The notes below the pieces were generated by a model. The model made no database searches, had not been told where the DNA came from, and saw only the letters and a list, made by a program, of their open reading frames with translations. The position numbers and the translations under genes are program-made. 64,000 nt of DNA from Holtermannia corniformis. Lineage: Eukaryota; Basidiomycota; Tremellomycetes; Holtermanniales. Below, piece after piece: positions 32,601 to 50,715 of this stretch. The stretch is taken from the NCBI GenBank assembly GCA_001599935.1, contig BCIJ01000011.1, forward strand, positions 364,252 through 428,251, written 5' to 3'. Each line of letters opens with the position of its first letter. The stretch's first letter is position 1.

Positions 32601-34096
32601 CCGAGCTTCACAATTCAGACGAAAAGATGCGAGTCTGCCGACAGTCACTGGCAAGAGTACAGAGTATCCTCACATCGGTGCGACTGCAGCTTGCAAACTA
32701 CCTTCAACAGCAAGAAGAGAGCCAGCCAATCTATGGGCAGACATCCGCGACCATACCTCAAGTGGAGTACACTCCGTCGGACAGCGTCTTCCGCTTTACC
32801 ATTGTCATTGCTCGAACATCGGTCGAACTCGAGGGACGGCAAACGTGGACCATCAAGAAGCGTTTCAACGAATTTGATGCCCTGCGGAAAGCAATCGGTG
32901 ATTGGGCGGACAGTATAGCGGATCCGGGCGAAAGGCTCCTTGTTAAAGAAAGGCTCAAGCGTCAAATTGCCGAGTTCCCAATGAGGGCAATTGGCCTGAA
33001 CAAATCCACTGCGTTCCAGGAATCACGACGACAGGCATTGGAGAAGTACCTGCAGGTACGCAGCTGATAAGACGAGTGGCGAATCGCTGACACATTGCTA
33101 GTCGCTTCTGACTATACCGGAGCTGTACAAATCATCAGCTCTGCAAGAGTTCTTGGCACGAACGCCGGTTGACCTAAGCAACTCGCTTGCGTTGCTGCAA
33201 GAGTCTCTGCAATCTGCTGATACGCAGTCTGTGGAAGAGTCGCATTTCCAAAAGATCCTCTCGTCTATCAGTACTGCGGGCGGCAACTTTGTCGGCGAAC
33301 TGGTTGCAGGGCCGTCGATAATGCTCAACACGGTGCAGTCTGCTATCACTCAGCAAGCTACGGATCTTACCGAAGGCATCGGCGAGCTCGTCAACACGGC
33401 AGGCGAAGACTTGGGCAGTACGCTGGGCAAATTGCTGCCGAATCGTCCGGCTGGCATCGAGCTTGCTGAAGCCGAGTCCACGTCAAGCTTTGTCAAGCCG
33501 ATCCAAGATCTCGTAATGGAGCTTCTCGACTATCGCCAAAAGCATTGGCTGAGTCGGCGAACGATGGTGATCATGATGCTGCAAAGCCTTCTGGGCGGTA
33601 CAATCGAAAAGTGTGTCTACTGAGTTGGTGGATGAGTACAACTGACAGCATCAGGCAAGCTCGGAGTGCACCGGCCAAGTACCTGTCCTTCGAGGCCTTT
33701 ACACGGTATATCACGTCCTTACAAAGCACATTATGGCCCGGTGGTGAGCGTCGTCCGCCATCGGAGATGCGCACCGACGAGCAGAAGCGACAAGCTCGGG
33801 CAGAAGCTGAGAAGCTGATGATTATGCTGATTCCCGGTAAGCTTGAGGTTCCTGATAGTGGCGACTGCTGAAAGCGCTTCACAGACCCTATGGAAACGGT
33901 CTTCGGCAAATCTTCAGTCCGCCGCGCTGCACGTCGGACTTTCGGCGTGCTTCAAGACAGACGACTAAACCAGCATTTGATCCTCACGATCCTTGACGAA
34001 GTGAGTGTTAAACTCGGAGTTTTGACGTGACTTAGACCGCCATTCTAGATCATCACAGCCATCCTCTCTCCACCAACTCCCAATAAGCCAGCATAG
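29642..34096 (+). CDS. MDM1: MDM1-like sorting nexin (PXA-RGS-PX-nexin C)
   Basis: Mdm1 and its animal relatives SNX13/14/25 are ER-anchored tethers at ER-vacuole or lipid-droplet contacts. Two hydrophobic segments (LVAAIAVALLSILAV, WLVLVLFAISTPLALV) sit at the N-terminus. A PXA domain follows with DKVDELLSLIKRDFITPWY, a run to LAVSRIVPIMHDHLRHF, and EAHLRDVAGRIL. The RGS-like domain includes LEHMDRRGRANLVQFWILVE and FREDVETLWDTYF. After a long disordered Ser/Pro linker come a helix and the PX domain (FRFTIVIARTSVELEGRQTW, IKKRFNEFDALRKAI, RLLVKERLKRQIAEFP). The C-terminus has VKPIQDLVMELLDYRQKHWL and ILDEIITAILSPP, ending NKPA with TAG at 34094-34096. Other in-frame starts are at 29564 and 29738. 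The full architecture is present. Confidence 0.9.
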
Positions 34097-34301
34097 CGAC
34101 GAGATGTGAAGCATGATCCACCCTGCTGCATCCTTTGCTAACTGGAAACGAGGCGTTCGCGTCCGCTCGTTGGCCAAACCTCCTTTGTGAGCGCTGGCTC
34201 ACAAAGGGTTCGCCATAACCTTGGCATGTCTTGTCTCGGGCAGTGTTGCGCTCACTTGGGGTGACTCAAGTGCCAATACGTCGTACCGGCGCTGATGCTC
34301 G

Positions 34302-35848
34302 ATGCCGGCGGTGCAACGAGATCTGGCTGACGCTCTTTCGGACAAATGGGACACGAAGCATTATTGGAACGACGCACAGCAACTGACGACTTATGCTAGC
34401 ATCGGTTATGTGCTGCTGATTATCATCCTCTGGTATGTCTTGGCGCTGCGGCTGCCCACGTCACTCATGGCTTAGGCGTCGAGGCTATCCGTTCTACAAG
34501 GGCGACAAGTGGTTCCGGTGGCCACTGAATCTGCTGATCCTCATCATCAAGATCATCCGGTTGATCCGGCCTTTACTCAAACCGTTCAAGATTCTCACAG
34601 TCGGCTTTCACGAGGTATGGCTGTGGCGATGACGCGAACTGTGCACTGACGCTACTGGCACAGCTTGGACACGCTATGGTTGGGACAGCGACTTGCGCTA
34701 TGCCATCGTGTTTCTACCATGATGGCAGACCGGCAGGCGGGGTCAAGTATATCAGGGTATATTGTGCGTGGCGCTGGGTAGCGCAGCCTCAGTAATTTAC
34801 CGGATTGCAGCGGACCAAGGCGGCTTGACAAAGTTCAAGGCGAACAAGAAGACGGAGCAGGGTTGGGTGAAGCGAAGGCAGCCGAGCATCTTGTTGACGC
34901 TTCCGGCCGGCTATTTGTGAGTTGAAGTCAGCAACCGCCCTAGGAGGTGATTGACGATTTCGCAGAGGAAGTGCCGTGCTAGGGTCTCTACTGCTGCTAG
35001 CCGGCTGTGAGTCATTGGTTTCCTTGGTCCACGACTGACACAATGCAAGTCAATACCTGGTGGTCCAAGATCGCCACCCTCGTGCTCGGCGTCCTCAACG
35101 TCTTGACCATCATCATCTGCATCGTCGTCCTGCCGAAGCACGCCCTTCGCCACTCTGCCCTCATGTTCCAGCTCTGCTGCCTGCGATCCGTCTGCTGCGC
35201 CGAACGAGTGCCAGCCGTCAAGAACCGAATCGATCGCGCTCGTAACAAGCGCGAAGGGTTCATGGAGCAGCTGTCAGACGAAGAGCAGGATGCAGTCGAG
35301 ACGCTTAGTTCCTTACTCTGGTCAGTGCGCGCTGTGGACGTTAGGGTTCGCTGACGTAGGTGGGTAGGATGAGCGGGACGGCCATCTTCTTCGCGGCGCT
35401 GTTGACGGGCGCTTGGCTTGCTTGGGACTCGCTGTTGCTGCGGTTTGTGATCCTATTCATGGGCTGGATGAGTGCGCTGTACGCCGTCTGGGACGTGTAT
35501 GACGATGGCGTGCGCGCGGCAGACGAGCCATCGGATTGTACACTGATGGCACAGACTTTTGGCCGGTCGAGCAAGTGTGAGCTCCGACCCTGTCGTCCTC
35601 GATCACAGCTTTACTGACGTGCTACAGTCTACGCCTTCATCTGGATCACACTCTCACTCCTTTTCATCGTGACCGCCCTCGCCGTCGGCTACTGGCATTT
35701 CCAAGAGTCCATGGCGGAGCAAGCACTGCAATCGCGCTCACTGCTACCCACCCCGTTCCACTACGGCCCAGCAGACGCGCTCGCAGATTCAGGTCTGACC
35801 GGTGCAGACGCATATGGCAAGATCAAGGAATGGGGTTCGAGTCTGTAA
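34302..35848 (+). CDS. M50B-like integral membrane protein (putative metalloprotease)
   Basis: Exon 1 (MPAVQRDLADALSDKWDTKH) leads to a helix YASIGYVLLIIILW. The next exons hold LNLLILIIKIIRLIRPLLKP and then FHE|LGHAMVG, so an intron splits the zinc-site motif HELGH. After it come the typical glycine-rich strand (GGLTKFKANK), LLTLPAGYL and GSAVLGSLLLLAG. Further helices are KIATLVLGVLNVLTIIICIVV, IFFAALLTGAWLAWDSL, FVILFMGWMSALYAVWDVYDD and FIWITLSLLFIVTALAVGYW. DVYDDGV followed by a Cys and a SS pair is typical of the fungal M50B-like family. The end is EWGSSL with TAA at 35846-35848. The family resembles site-2-type proteases but its substrate is unknown, and activity is not proven. The gene ends 30 bp from the stop of the next, convergent gene. 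Confidence 0.82.
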
Positions 35849-35878
35849 CAGTTTTATCCAATGCATCCGTCCATCCGT

Positions 35879-36794
35879 CTACTTGTACCCGATCATCGGC
35901 CAGTAAGCCGTGGGATCGTGTGGGATCTCGTCGCCAGCCTGTGGCCGCCACTTGAATGTTGGTGGTGTGGGAGGGAGACCCGATCCTGATCCCGTTGCGA
36001 CGCCTTTGGCAATGAACGCGGCGGGGATGGCGGCGAGCAGGGTGGTGAGTTCGGGAGCGGCGTCGGCCTTGGCGATGGCAGTCGAGGATGAGGCGGCGAT
36101 ACTGCAGCTTGTCAGTGTGGCTATCATAAACGAAGCTGTAGAGCCGCGGCCTACGCTTTTTGACCCTCGGGCGAGGCAAGCAGCAATAAAGAGATGTGGG
36201 ATTGGTCAATGACCGACGTTTGAGGGTATGCACGTCGAGTCTATGCGTACATCAGCGTCGATCACGACTTGACCGTGGATATCTCACGTCGCGCTTGTAG
36301 TACTGCGGCATGTCAGTCATGATTCTCATGTTGCCAAGCGGCCAGGCTTACAGGGTTCTGCGCCACATCGCTAGCTTGCGTTGCCGGAGTGGCATACCGC
36401 TCCGGCCGGGACCCAGGCTGAATGAATCGGTTCTCTCTTGGGTTGGGAAGACCAGACGAGATCTCCGGGTTGACTGTTGAGACCTTGTCAGTCCTTGTTC
36501 GCGAGCACGAGCCACGGCACGGTACTCACTGACAGTCGCGTCGCCTGTAGAACGCGGTAACGAACACGGACGTCAGTCTACGTCCAGCTCCAACATGGTA
36601 TTCCCATGCTATGCGCAACGTACGGAACTTCTTCCAGAAGCCCTAGAGTGATCCCACCGTCAGCGAATTGGAACCAATCAGACGCAGTGCGATGAGCACT
36701 CGGCCCGAGCTACACTACGCACCTTGGGCTCGACGTGGTAGAGCGTGTGGTCTGCCTTCATCTTCTGCAGCGAGCGCATTGTACGGGATACCAT
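35879..36794 (-). CDS. Mitochondrial complex I accessory subunit (fungal 17.8-kDa type)
   Basis: The short N-terminus MVSRTMRSLQKMKADHTLYH precedes VEPKGFWKKFRDATVINPEI, SSGLPNPRENRFIQPGSRPE, then YATPATQASDVAQNP, YYKRD and TRRAYPQTSVIDQ. The conserved logic GxW..I/F R......NPE..SG.P....R.P.PG..P, then DIA.NPY.KRD.RR.YP, is that of the fungal 17.8-kDa NADH-ubiquinone oxidoreductase subunit. The C-terminal exon ends FKWRPQAGDEIPHDPTAYWP then MIGYK. Six introns are needed, one extremely short exon lying between two of them near 36525-36545. The stop is at 35879-35881. The presence of a complex I gene excludes lineages that have lost complex I. The family is inferred from motif order, so the exact subunit name is less sure. 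Confidence 0.68.
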
Positions 36795-37077
36795 GGCGGG
36801 CAGGTGGTGAGCGAGATGAGCTGAAGCTATTGACGTATAGCAGCACGGCCATAGCTCACCACGGCGCAGGACGCAGGGGGTTGGCGGCTCGGAGATATAA
36901 ATATTCCCGGGACAAGCAAACCCCCCTAGTGCCACGGCGGTCACATGAAATGGGTCAAACGAGCTGGTACGGCATCATGCACCGACCACGCCCAGCACCG
37001 CCGTCGAGCATGCGAGCAGCGGACTGGCTGCTCACATAGGTTCTCAAGATCATCTGTTAAGTCAAAGGCATCCGGTC
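36795..37077. promoter_or_regulatory. Divergent promoter of complex I subunit and FAB1-like genes
   Basis: This 283-bp stretch separates two divergent starts. A TATA-like GATATAAATATT lies near 36893-36904. Nothing else stands out. Confidence 0.35.
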
Positions 37078-40000
37078 ATGGTCAACGAGCCTCGTGAACC
37101 CAACGAGTCAGGCAAGTCGCTGCCTGAGCCGTCAAAGCCCCTATCTCGGCGACTATGGCGGAAACCACCTCCACGAGCTTCGAGCTCTGCCAGCGAGCCA
37201 TCTGTTGGGACAGATATGCCACCTCTGCCGCCAAACTATCAGCGTCATCTTCGTGCCCTCATCGCTCAGGCCGCCATCCAAGTCTCGCATACGCCCCAAA
37301 GTAGCGCAAACGGTACGGCTTCGTCGGTCGAGTGGGACGATAGCCGAAGGAGCAAGTGGGTCGAGGCGATATGGCTGGCTGTCATAGGTGACGGCCAAAG
37401 CAGCGACGCGGCGAAAAAGGGGTTCATGCATGAACGCATCGATGACTGGCTCCCAGGCGTGCAGAGGCGCCGGGACGCCTACAAGGAGAGGGAGCGGATA
37501 CGCACCACCACCACACCGGCTACTGCCTCGCCTGCCCTCGGCTCGACGTCAAAGCTCAGACTATCCGTCTTGACGCCGTCGGATAGACCAGCATCGCCCA
37601 ACCCAAGCTCGGGCGCTAATTCAGCCAAACCGCCAGCATCGCCCGCGGGTGGCCCAGAAGCCTTCCTGAGCGAAGAGGATGCGTACAAAGCCAAGCTTCG
37701 GAACATGGCAGGCTTTGTGCCGTACGAGACGAGCAAGTGGGAGGTGACAGACTGGGTCCAAGTAGATGGTTGGTCTTGTCAGTTTTCAGCTTGCTTGTCT
37801 GCTGACACAAGGCGCAGATGACTTTGTCGACGCACGAAACGCGCGTCCAACCATACCGGGCGCCTTCCCTCATATGGATCACTACTTTGACCCTTCACCC
37901 GGGACGATCAAGAGCGCAAGAGGGTTCGCACCCGAGCCTAATGGATCCAGCGCTGCACTGGAAAAGTCTGTTGATCTGGGTGGCATCGTCAAAGTTGTCT
38001 ACTGCATGCACGTGCCGGCACCTATACCAGAGCAAGGCAGCGTCAGGCGAAACTCAAGTCAGCACCCTTCGCGTGCGGCTTCCGGCTCGTCAACGGCCAC
38101 CATTGGTCGGAAATCATCAGAGATTGTCGGGTCGTGGGGCCGCTGGGCCAGTTCGAGGCAATCATCGACCGCAGGGTCGTCCTCTACACTCTTTGGTGTA
38201 ACCGCCCCAGTCGCACTACCCGAGACTGTCAAGGTCGAATATTGGCCGGGTCGCTTTGCACTAGGCCGAGTGCCCAAGGTAGAGACCTCAAGTGAGGACG
38301 AGGACGATGGAATGTCCATGTCCGCTTGGTCCGCACATCAGTCCCCTTCTAGTAACATCATGGACGGCAACCAGGCGATCTCCACGATCCTGTCGGGCGG
38401 CGAGGATGATATTCCAGACGGTGACACCAGCATCGTCGGGGGGACCTTCGTTTTGAGAGGGGTTCCGTCGGATGACGAGTATCGTCGCAAGGAGGTGGCT
38501 GCTGTCGAGAAGATTATACGCATCCTGGTGAGTTCAGATCTAGCTGAGACAGACGCTGAGGCGATTGCAGATCTACAGCGTGCATTCCATGTTGCTCGAA
38601 TTGGCGCTATTCGATGTCTACGGCATTCCCAGAGAAGTTCAGCCTCCGCCAGTACCTGACAAGACCGACCAACCATCTGGGAGATCGAGGGCTGGCAGCG
38701 AGCCCAAGGCAGACATTGATGGTGCAAGCCCATCGCGCAAGGGCGCAAAAGCCTTTCTGGCAAAGCTCGGCGACGAGAGCAAAAATATGTGGGGCGGGTG
38801 GCTACGTCGCAAGGCCAGTACTCGTCGCAAAGGCTCAGACGAGGGTGTTCTGAGTCGCATACTATCTCGTGAACCGAGCGCGTCGTCGCCCGTGGCTATT
38901 GTACCTGCGGAACAGCGACCCATCATCGCAGCTGGTCAAGCTCAAGACCCGACATTCACGGCCGAATCGATCGCTATCACTGCGTACGAGCGGCAGATAC
39001 AGACTCTGACACGCTTGCAGAAGCTGCACTTGTCGACTACACCTGGCCTGGTGTTCCCCATGCCCCCGCTGCTGCTTCGGATCGCAGCGGAGGACAAGGC
39101 ACGGCAGACTGCCGCCGACGAGTCCCCTCAGGCGTCTGGTAACGCTACACCACGATCAGCCTTGCTGCCCTCCACAAAGTCGCGGTCGTCTGGCCATCGC
39201 CTCGGAGGCGACATTAAAGCCGGCCTGAATGCCCTATGGCCACACAGCGATACGTACGATGGCTGGGTACGCCTACAGAGCTTGGACGTGCTTCACGCGA
39301 TCGTATGTCCTCCAGATGCGGCCGAGGGCAATGTCCAAGGCAACACTGTCCCCAGCCAAACTTGTCAGCCGCCACAGAACATCACATTCCGGTTTGGTGA
39401 TCCCGACAAAGACTCGACAATGGGTCAGACACTCGATCGATTCTTCGGGGAAGCGGCGTGTGGCGCCAAAACGTGCACTGTGCCAGCCACCGCGCATGTT
39501 CAGTCATGGTGCCATGCCGGAATGAAAGTCAGCATGCACACTTGGCATGACGAGGAATGGGGTGTACAGGAGGTCAAGGAGGCGGATGTTGATGTCTGGA
39601 TCGAATGTGACGAATGCGGAGCTCGATCGGCGCCTCGCTTGCTGACTCGCAACGCGCTGTAAGTCTGACAAATGATCAAAGTCTAGTACTGAACATCGCC
39701 AGACTGTACTCCTGGGCTCGCTTTTTGGAACTGTACATCTGCAGCTATTTCATATCGACCTTCACTGACTCTATAGGCTCCTGTACCACCCCGCGCACTT
39801 CCGCTCGACTCAATTATGTGCCCATGTCCAAGCTTCACTATCCTGGAACTTTCGACGAGCGGCGACGATCCTCCGATACTCGCGCGAGATGATCGAAGTG
39901 TTCGAGATTCGATTGCCCAAGTTGCAAGTTGGGCCAAACGTTGCCAAGCGCAAGCTGGGGGACACGGATGCAGCTCAGAATGTCGACAATCTCTTATCAG

Positions 40001-42725
40001 TCGAGGACACACTCGATGTCGTCGAGACCTTGCGGCGGGAAATTGAGGCCTTTTACGTCAGTGTCGAGCGACTCATTGCAATGATGGTACGTCGCGTATG
40101 GCAGTGATGCCCGGCGTCTGACGACCATTAGAAGGACGAGGTTGTCCATCAGTCGCACGGACAGATCAGCCCCGACTCCAAGGGCTCGGAAACGACGATG
40201 GATGGCACGCTCGCGGAACTCGCTGCAGTTCTTCGGAAAGAGGAAGCTGCGCTTTACGATCGTCTTACTGCTTGTCGAGTAGGCCAGATCAACAACATTC
40301 GCAGACAATTCGAGCTCAACGGGAGATCCACGCATGCTCGTATCGAAACGTGGTTGGCCAGACGAGGGGGTGCAGGTAGCAAGGTCGCCATCACGCTCGT
40401 CGAGCCGTCGTACTTCTCCGATAGCAAACTGCACTGTTTGCCAGGTAGCTCTGTTGTCATCAATGAGGATGATCCAAGCTCAATCATTGCTTACACCCTC
40501 TCGTAAGTGGTCCCAGATACTACTTAATCACTGCACTGACTCGGTCAGGTCACTCGAGTACCATGAGGTATTGACCAAAACCGGTCCAAGCATTGGCCAT
40601 ACCCCACGCAGCGAGGAAGATCATATGGCAACGCTCGACAGATCATCCCTCGATGTTGCCGACGCGGTGGCGCAAGAGTCTACAGATACAACAGCTGCAT
40701 CAACTGAGACCGTCGGGCATACAACAGACACATGGTCTTCCGAGGTCAAACGCAAGGACACGCCGCGCGATCTTTCGTTACTCAATATCCGATCCATTGC
40801 CAAGAAAAAAAGTGACGGTGCTATTGCATTGGCCCCCGGAATCAAGACGCCTCTTGCGCCCAAACCGCAAGCACCTGCACCACTTGAGATATCACTCGAG
40901 CAGGTTGAAGGCAAGGCTCAAGCAAGCGATGTTCTTGGCGACCTCGTGCGAACCATCAACAAAGCTACCGCTCGCGAACAAGACGCCACGATAGCATCGA
41001 CGCTAGCCGACGTGACCGTCAGATCGCGATCACCCTCCATGTCAGAGACCGCGACGGTCGTCTCGTCTTCGTCTACAGAGCCAGCTGAGAGCGGGTCGCG
41101 ACTGGTTAAGACCAATGTCCGTCGGGCGCGCAACTCTACGTACGATTCGGACCGCACCTTGCTATCGGCACCTCCAAGCGCGTTCAAATCCATGCGGAAA
41201 GTGGTCCCAGCGCCTCCCATACCTTCCAGTCGGCCCTCATCACGCATAGAGCGTTCCCCCTCTTTGAATGGCAAGGAGGGATGGTCGTCCTCAATGACGT
41301 CCACATTCAGCAACTCGTTCAGTCAGATCTTGAACATGGGCGATACTCTGGTTGGCAGTTTCAAACTTCGAGGAGGCTCGAGTGGTGAGCGCGCGTCGCT
41401 CAGCTCTCTCATGGGCCCTCTGAACAAGCTTTCAACAATGGACAACTCGCTCTCAACATTCGAAGACAAGCCGCACATCAGCTTCACGTACAAGCTCGGC
41501 ACTCGTCTCAAACTTACGTGCACGGTGTTCTACGCCTCCGCTTTCGATTCCTTGAGGCGGCGCTGTGCCATTGACAAGAGTTTCGTGGCGTCACTGGCCG
41601 AGACGACCAACTGGAACGCTCAGGGAGGCAAGAGCAAGGCTTGCTTCTTCAAGACGAAAGATGATTGCTACATCGTGAAAGAGCTGGTGAGCAAGTGGGG
41701 AGCGAGCGATACGTGAGTAGACCACGATCCACACTGCTGTGCTAATCTCGCGACGTGCAGGCATGCCTTCCTGGAGCTAGCGCCCGCCTACTTTGATTAC
41801 CTGGCCGCCTCGCATAATCGGGCGACTTCTTTGGCCAAGATTGTCGGATGCTGTTCTGGTACTGAATCATCGGCAGCAATTGTATGAAATGGCTGACACC
41901 ACACAGTCAAGATTCACGACACTGCCAACGGCGGCTCTGGCTCGAAGCGGACGCTCGATTTGCTTGTAATGGAGAATTTGTTTTGCGAACAGAAGATCTC
42001 CAAGACGTTTGATCTCAAAGGCATTGGTGCGCAGCTGATCAAAACGTGCCGAGGTGAACTAATTGGTCCAAGAGGGCCGCAAGGTACCCGTCAAGACGGC
42101 AGCTGGCGACTCTCCATCACCTAGCACACTCTTCGACGGCGAATGGCTGGAAGGTGCAGACCCGCCGATTTCGTATGAGACAAGGCTGACGCAATCTGCA
42201 GGTCAGCGTGCCTCGCCCATTCTCCTTCACCCTCACTCTAAGCGCATATTGCGCGAGGCTATTGCCAACGATGCTAGCTTTCTGGCCGATCAAGCTATCA
42301 TGGACTATTCCCTGCTGCTAGGATTGGACACCACACGCGGAGAACTCGTCACTGGCATCGTTGATGCTATTGGTGAGTCGCAAGTAGCCATCTGATACTT
42401 CGTCGCTCACCTATAGGCTCGTACAATCTACTGAAAACTCTGGAGTCCCGCGGAAAGCTTGCTCTCAACCGCGGTGGAGATGTCACGATTGTCAGTGACC
42501 CCGCGACCACTTGGGACAGAACTGAAGGCTCTACAGATCCCGCCTGATCAGTACCGAGAGCGGTTCGAGAATGCCTTGAAAAACTACTTTATCGTACGAA
42601 CCTCCTCCGGTGCCAGATATCTGCTGACTAACGCCAAGGCGTGCCCGGACAAGTGGTCGAAAACGCCGACACACCTTCGAGACAAGCCCCTCGTCCCACG
42701 CGACGTTCTGCCTTCCGTTGTATGA
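37078..42725 (+). CDS. FAB1/PIKfyve-like phosphatidylinositol-3-phosphate 5-kinase without FYVE
   Basis: FAB1 makes PI(3,5)P2 on endosomes and vacuoles. The C-terminal kinase is clear: CIVKELVSKWG, LVMENLFCE, FDLKGIGARQ, RPHSK-like HPHSKRILREAI, FLADQAIMDYSLLLG, TGIVDAIG and CPDKWSK. The Cys-rich CCR domain is also present (TCQPPQNITFRFG, AHVQSWCHAGMKV, IECDECGARSAPRLL, then YSWARFLELYICSYF). The N-terminus has no cysteine pairs, so a FYVE finger is absent. The chaperonin-like domain seems reduced: HLRALIAQ and SKWVEAIWLAVI at its start and GTFVLRGVPSDDEYRRKEV near its end are recognisable, but the GVVxxKN block is not. Ser-rich linkers fill the rest. The start at 37078 follows no in-frame ATG with domains. 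About ten introns. It may be a divergent paralogue of true FAB1. Confidence 0.85.
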
Positions 42726-42798
42726 CACGACGAATTCCATGCCCGCCATGATCCCCACGACACACGCACCCTCGCCATCATCCGCAATCGCATATGCA

Positions 42799-44701
42799 TC
42801 ACATTTCTTTGCGCTCGACGACTCCTAGGACCGGCCCTCGCAGAATCCGGCCGCCTTCCCTCCATGAGATCGCTCGGAAACTGCTGATCTCCTCCACAAT
42901 GCTCCACTTGCCGCTGTCCCGGAAATCTTTCCAGTGTTCGGTGACGACGTAGTCGAACCCTTCCTCCCAAGCACCTTCTGCTGTTTCGAATCGGGGATCC
43001 TCAGTCTTGGAGTAATGCCAGGCTGGTTCGCGTTCGGGAGGAAATGCAGCAGGGAGCCAAGTGGTTTCCTCTGTCCCCGATGCGCGTGCGTGACTAAAGG
43101 TGAACAGGCTCGCGCCTGTCGTCAAGGGGTACGCGGAAAAGTGGATGTACGGAGCCTTGAGCCCTGCGCTGTGACGCTCCAAGATGGCTTCGACCTCTCC
43201 TCCTGGGTAGTTGCTAGCGCTTGCGTAGGTTGACAACGCTGTAACCGCCAGGTTGGCGCTGATTCCACCGATGACGATCAGTCGAGCGATTACTCGCAGC
43301 CATGGTGCAGATTTGATGGTCCACCTGCAGTGTCAGTAGGATTCAGATGGTTGCCGACCGACCGACAGTTGCGTTGCTCCAAAAGCTGCCAGGATGTTGA
43401 TGACTGGCACGACGTAGACGATGAAGCGCCATTCCTGCGGCCCATTTCAGCGCACGTCCTTTCATGACCTCAACGGACCTTGTGCCCGACCAAACTCATT
43501 CCGCCTACCATGCCCACTAGAGACGGTCCCAAGTGGGTCAAGACGCCTGCCCGTCGGCCTTTTCGCTGTGCCACGGCTAGTACAGCCAGCGGAGCAGCGA
43601 ATAGCAGCAACTTTGGTAGAGACGACGACAGGTAGTAGTGGGCTGGCGAGACACCCCAGTCTGCTGCTTTGCCTTGTATGATGTTGAAGTAGACACTGTA
43701 AGCTTCGGGCCATACGGGATAACCCCAGAAGTAGGAGTCGATCGGGACGGATATGGCTGACGTTCACTTAATCATGAAAGACTGGGATCGTTTCACTCAC
43801 CCAAAGCACTCAGTCCACCAGCGGCACCATCGCTCAGCGCCTCTAGCAAGCTGAGCTGCCCACGGAGTACTGAAACGAGCGCCAATGGTACCACGAACAA
43901 TGCGAGCTCGAGGCGGACGACAGTGGCGGTAAATGCCAGAATTACGATAGCCTTTCTCAAGTTGCGTCGAGTTGTTTGAGCGGGGGTAGGTCGCTTGACG
44001 AGCCTTGCTAGCGCATACAACACTATCAAGTAATCAGCTTTTGCTAGCGGTGATGATCACTTAGGCGCACCCGGGGGTAGGGCGAGAAAGTTGGGAAGCG
44101 TCCTGGAAGCATAGTATGGGACATGGAATTGACTCATGCTCAAAAGTATGAACAAAGCTGACACAGTCCGCTCCTGGGTTCCCCTCAAATATAGTTCCAG
44201 GGTTCGTCTCAAACACAGCGATAGCTGGCATAGAGTAATGGAAAAGCAACCCGCCAAGACAAGTCGAACTGGCAGATGTCAACTGAATTCTAGTTCTGCG
44301 TCCGCGGCGCGGTCTAGACTAACCCACGATCTGTATATGCAGGCTTGTAGTTGCTAACCCCGACCATGTAGCGAATGCCGCAAAAGGATAGCTGAGAGCT
44401 GCGAGGACGATGGATGGCACGAATGAGCGCGGGACTGCGCCCGGAAACTCGAAATGATCATACTGCACACATCAGCCGAGCTCGGCATCTACGCTTGGCT
44501 CACATATTGCAACTTTGACGGCGCAAGACCGTATCTGAGGATGTCGTGCACCGCATGCAAGCTGAAGCTCTCCTCGACTTTGGTGTATGGCGAGATGAAG
44601 ACGTGTGCAAAGGTCACGAGAAACGGCAAGACATAGACCAGCCTTGACGATATTGCAGCGGCCTTCTGTGCGGTAGATTGGGCGATGGCGGCCATTGCCA
44701 T
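42799..44701 (-). CDS. ALG12: ALG12 alpha-1,6-mannosyltransferase
   Basis: ALG12 adds the eighth mannose to the lipid-linked N-glycan in the ER lumen. The start MAMAAIAQSTAQKAAAISS leads to a helix and the GT22 signature YTKVEESFSLHAVHDIL, then across an intron YDHFEFPGAVPRSFVPSIVL and LSYPF. Middle exons hold FHYSMPAIAVFETNPG-like lumenal sequence and several hydrophobic helices. The C-terminal lumenal part has ASASNYPGGEVEAILERHSA, PYIHFSAYPLTTGASLF, FDYVVTEHWKDF and ends LGVVERKEM at 42799-42801. YTKVEESF followed by DHxxFPGVVPR is diagnostic for this family. An in-frame ATG also exists at 44695. It overlaps nothing but ends 73 bp from the FAB1-like stop. The window thus holds two LLO-pathway glycosyltransferases, ALG6 and ALG12, 35 kb apart. 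Confidence 0.9.
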
Positions 44702-44792
44702 ACTGTGAAGAAGACATGCAAGACAAGTCAAGCTGCGCGGTACATTTCACCCGTTTTCATGTGCTACACATTGCAAACCTGACATGCATTTG

Positions 44793-50683
<5,891 letters not shown>

Positions 50684-50715
50684 GATGGGAATCAGATGTA
50701 TGAATGCCCTGCATA

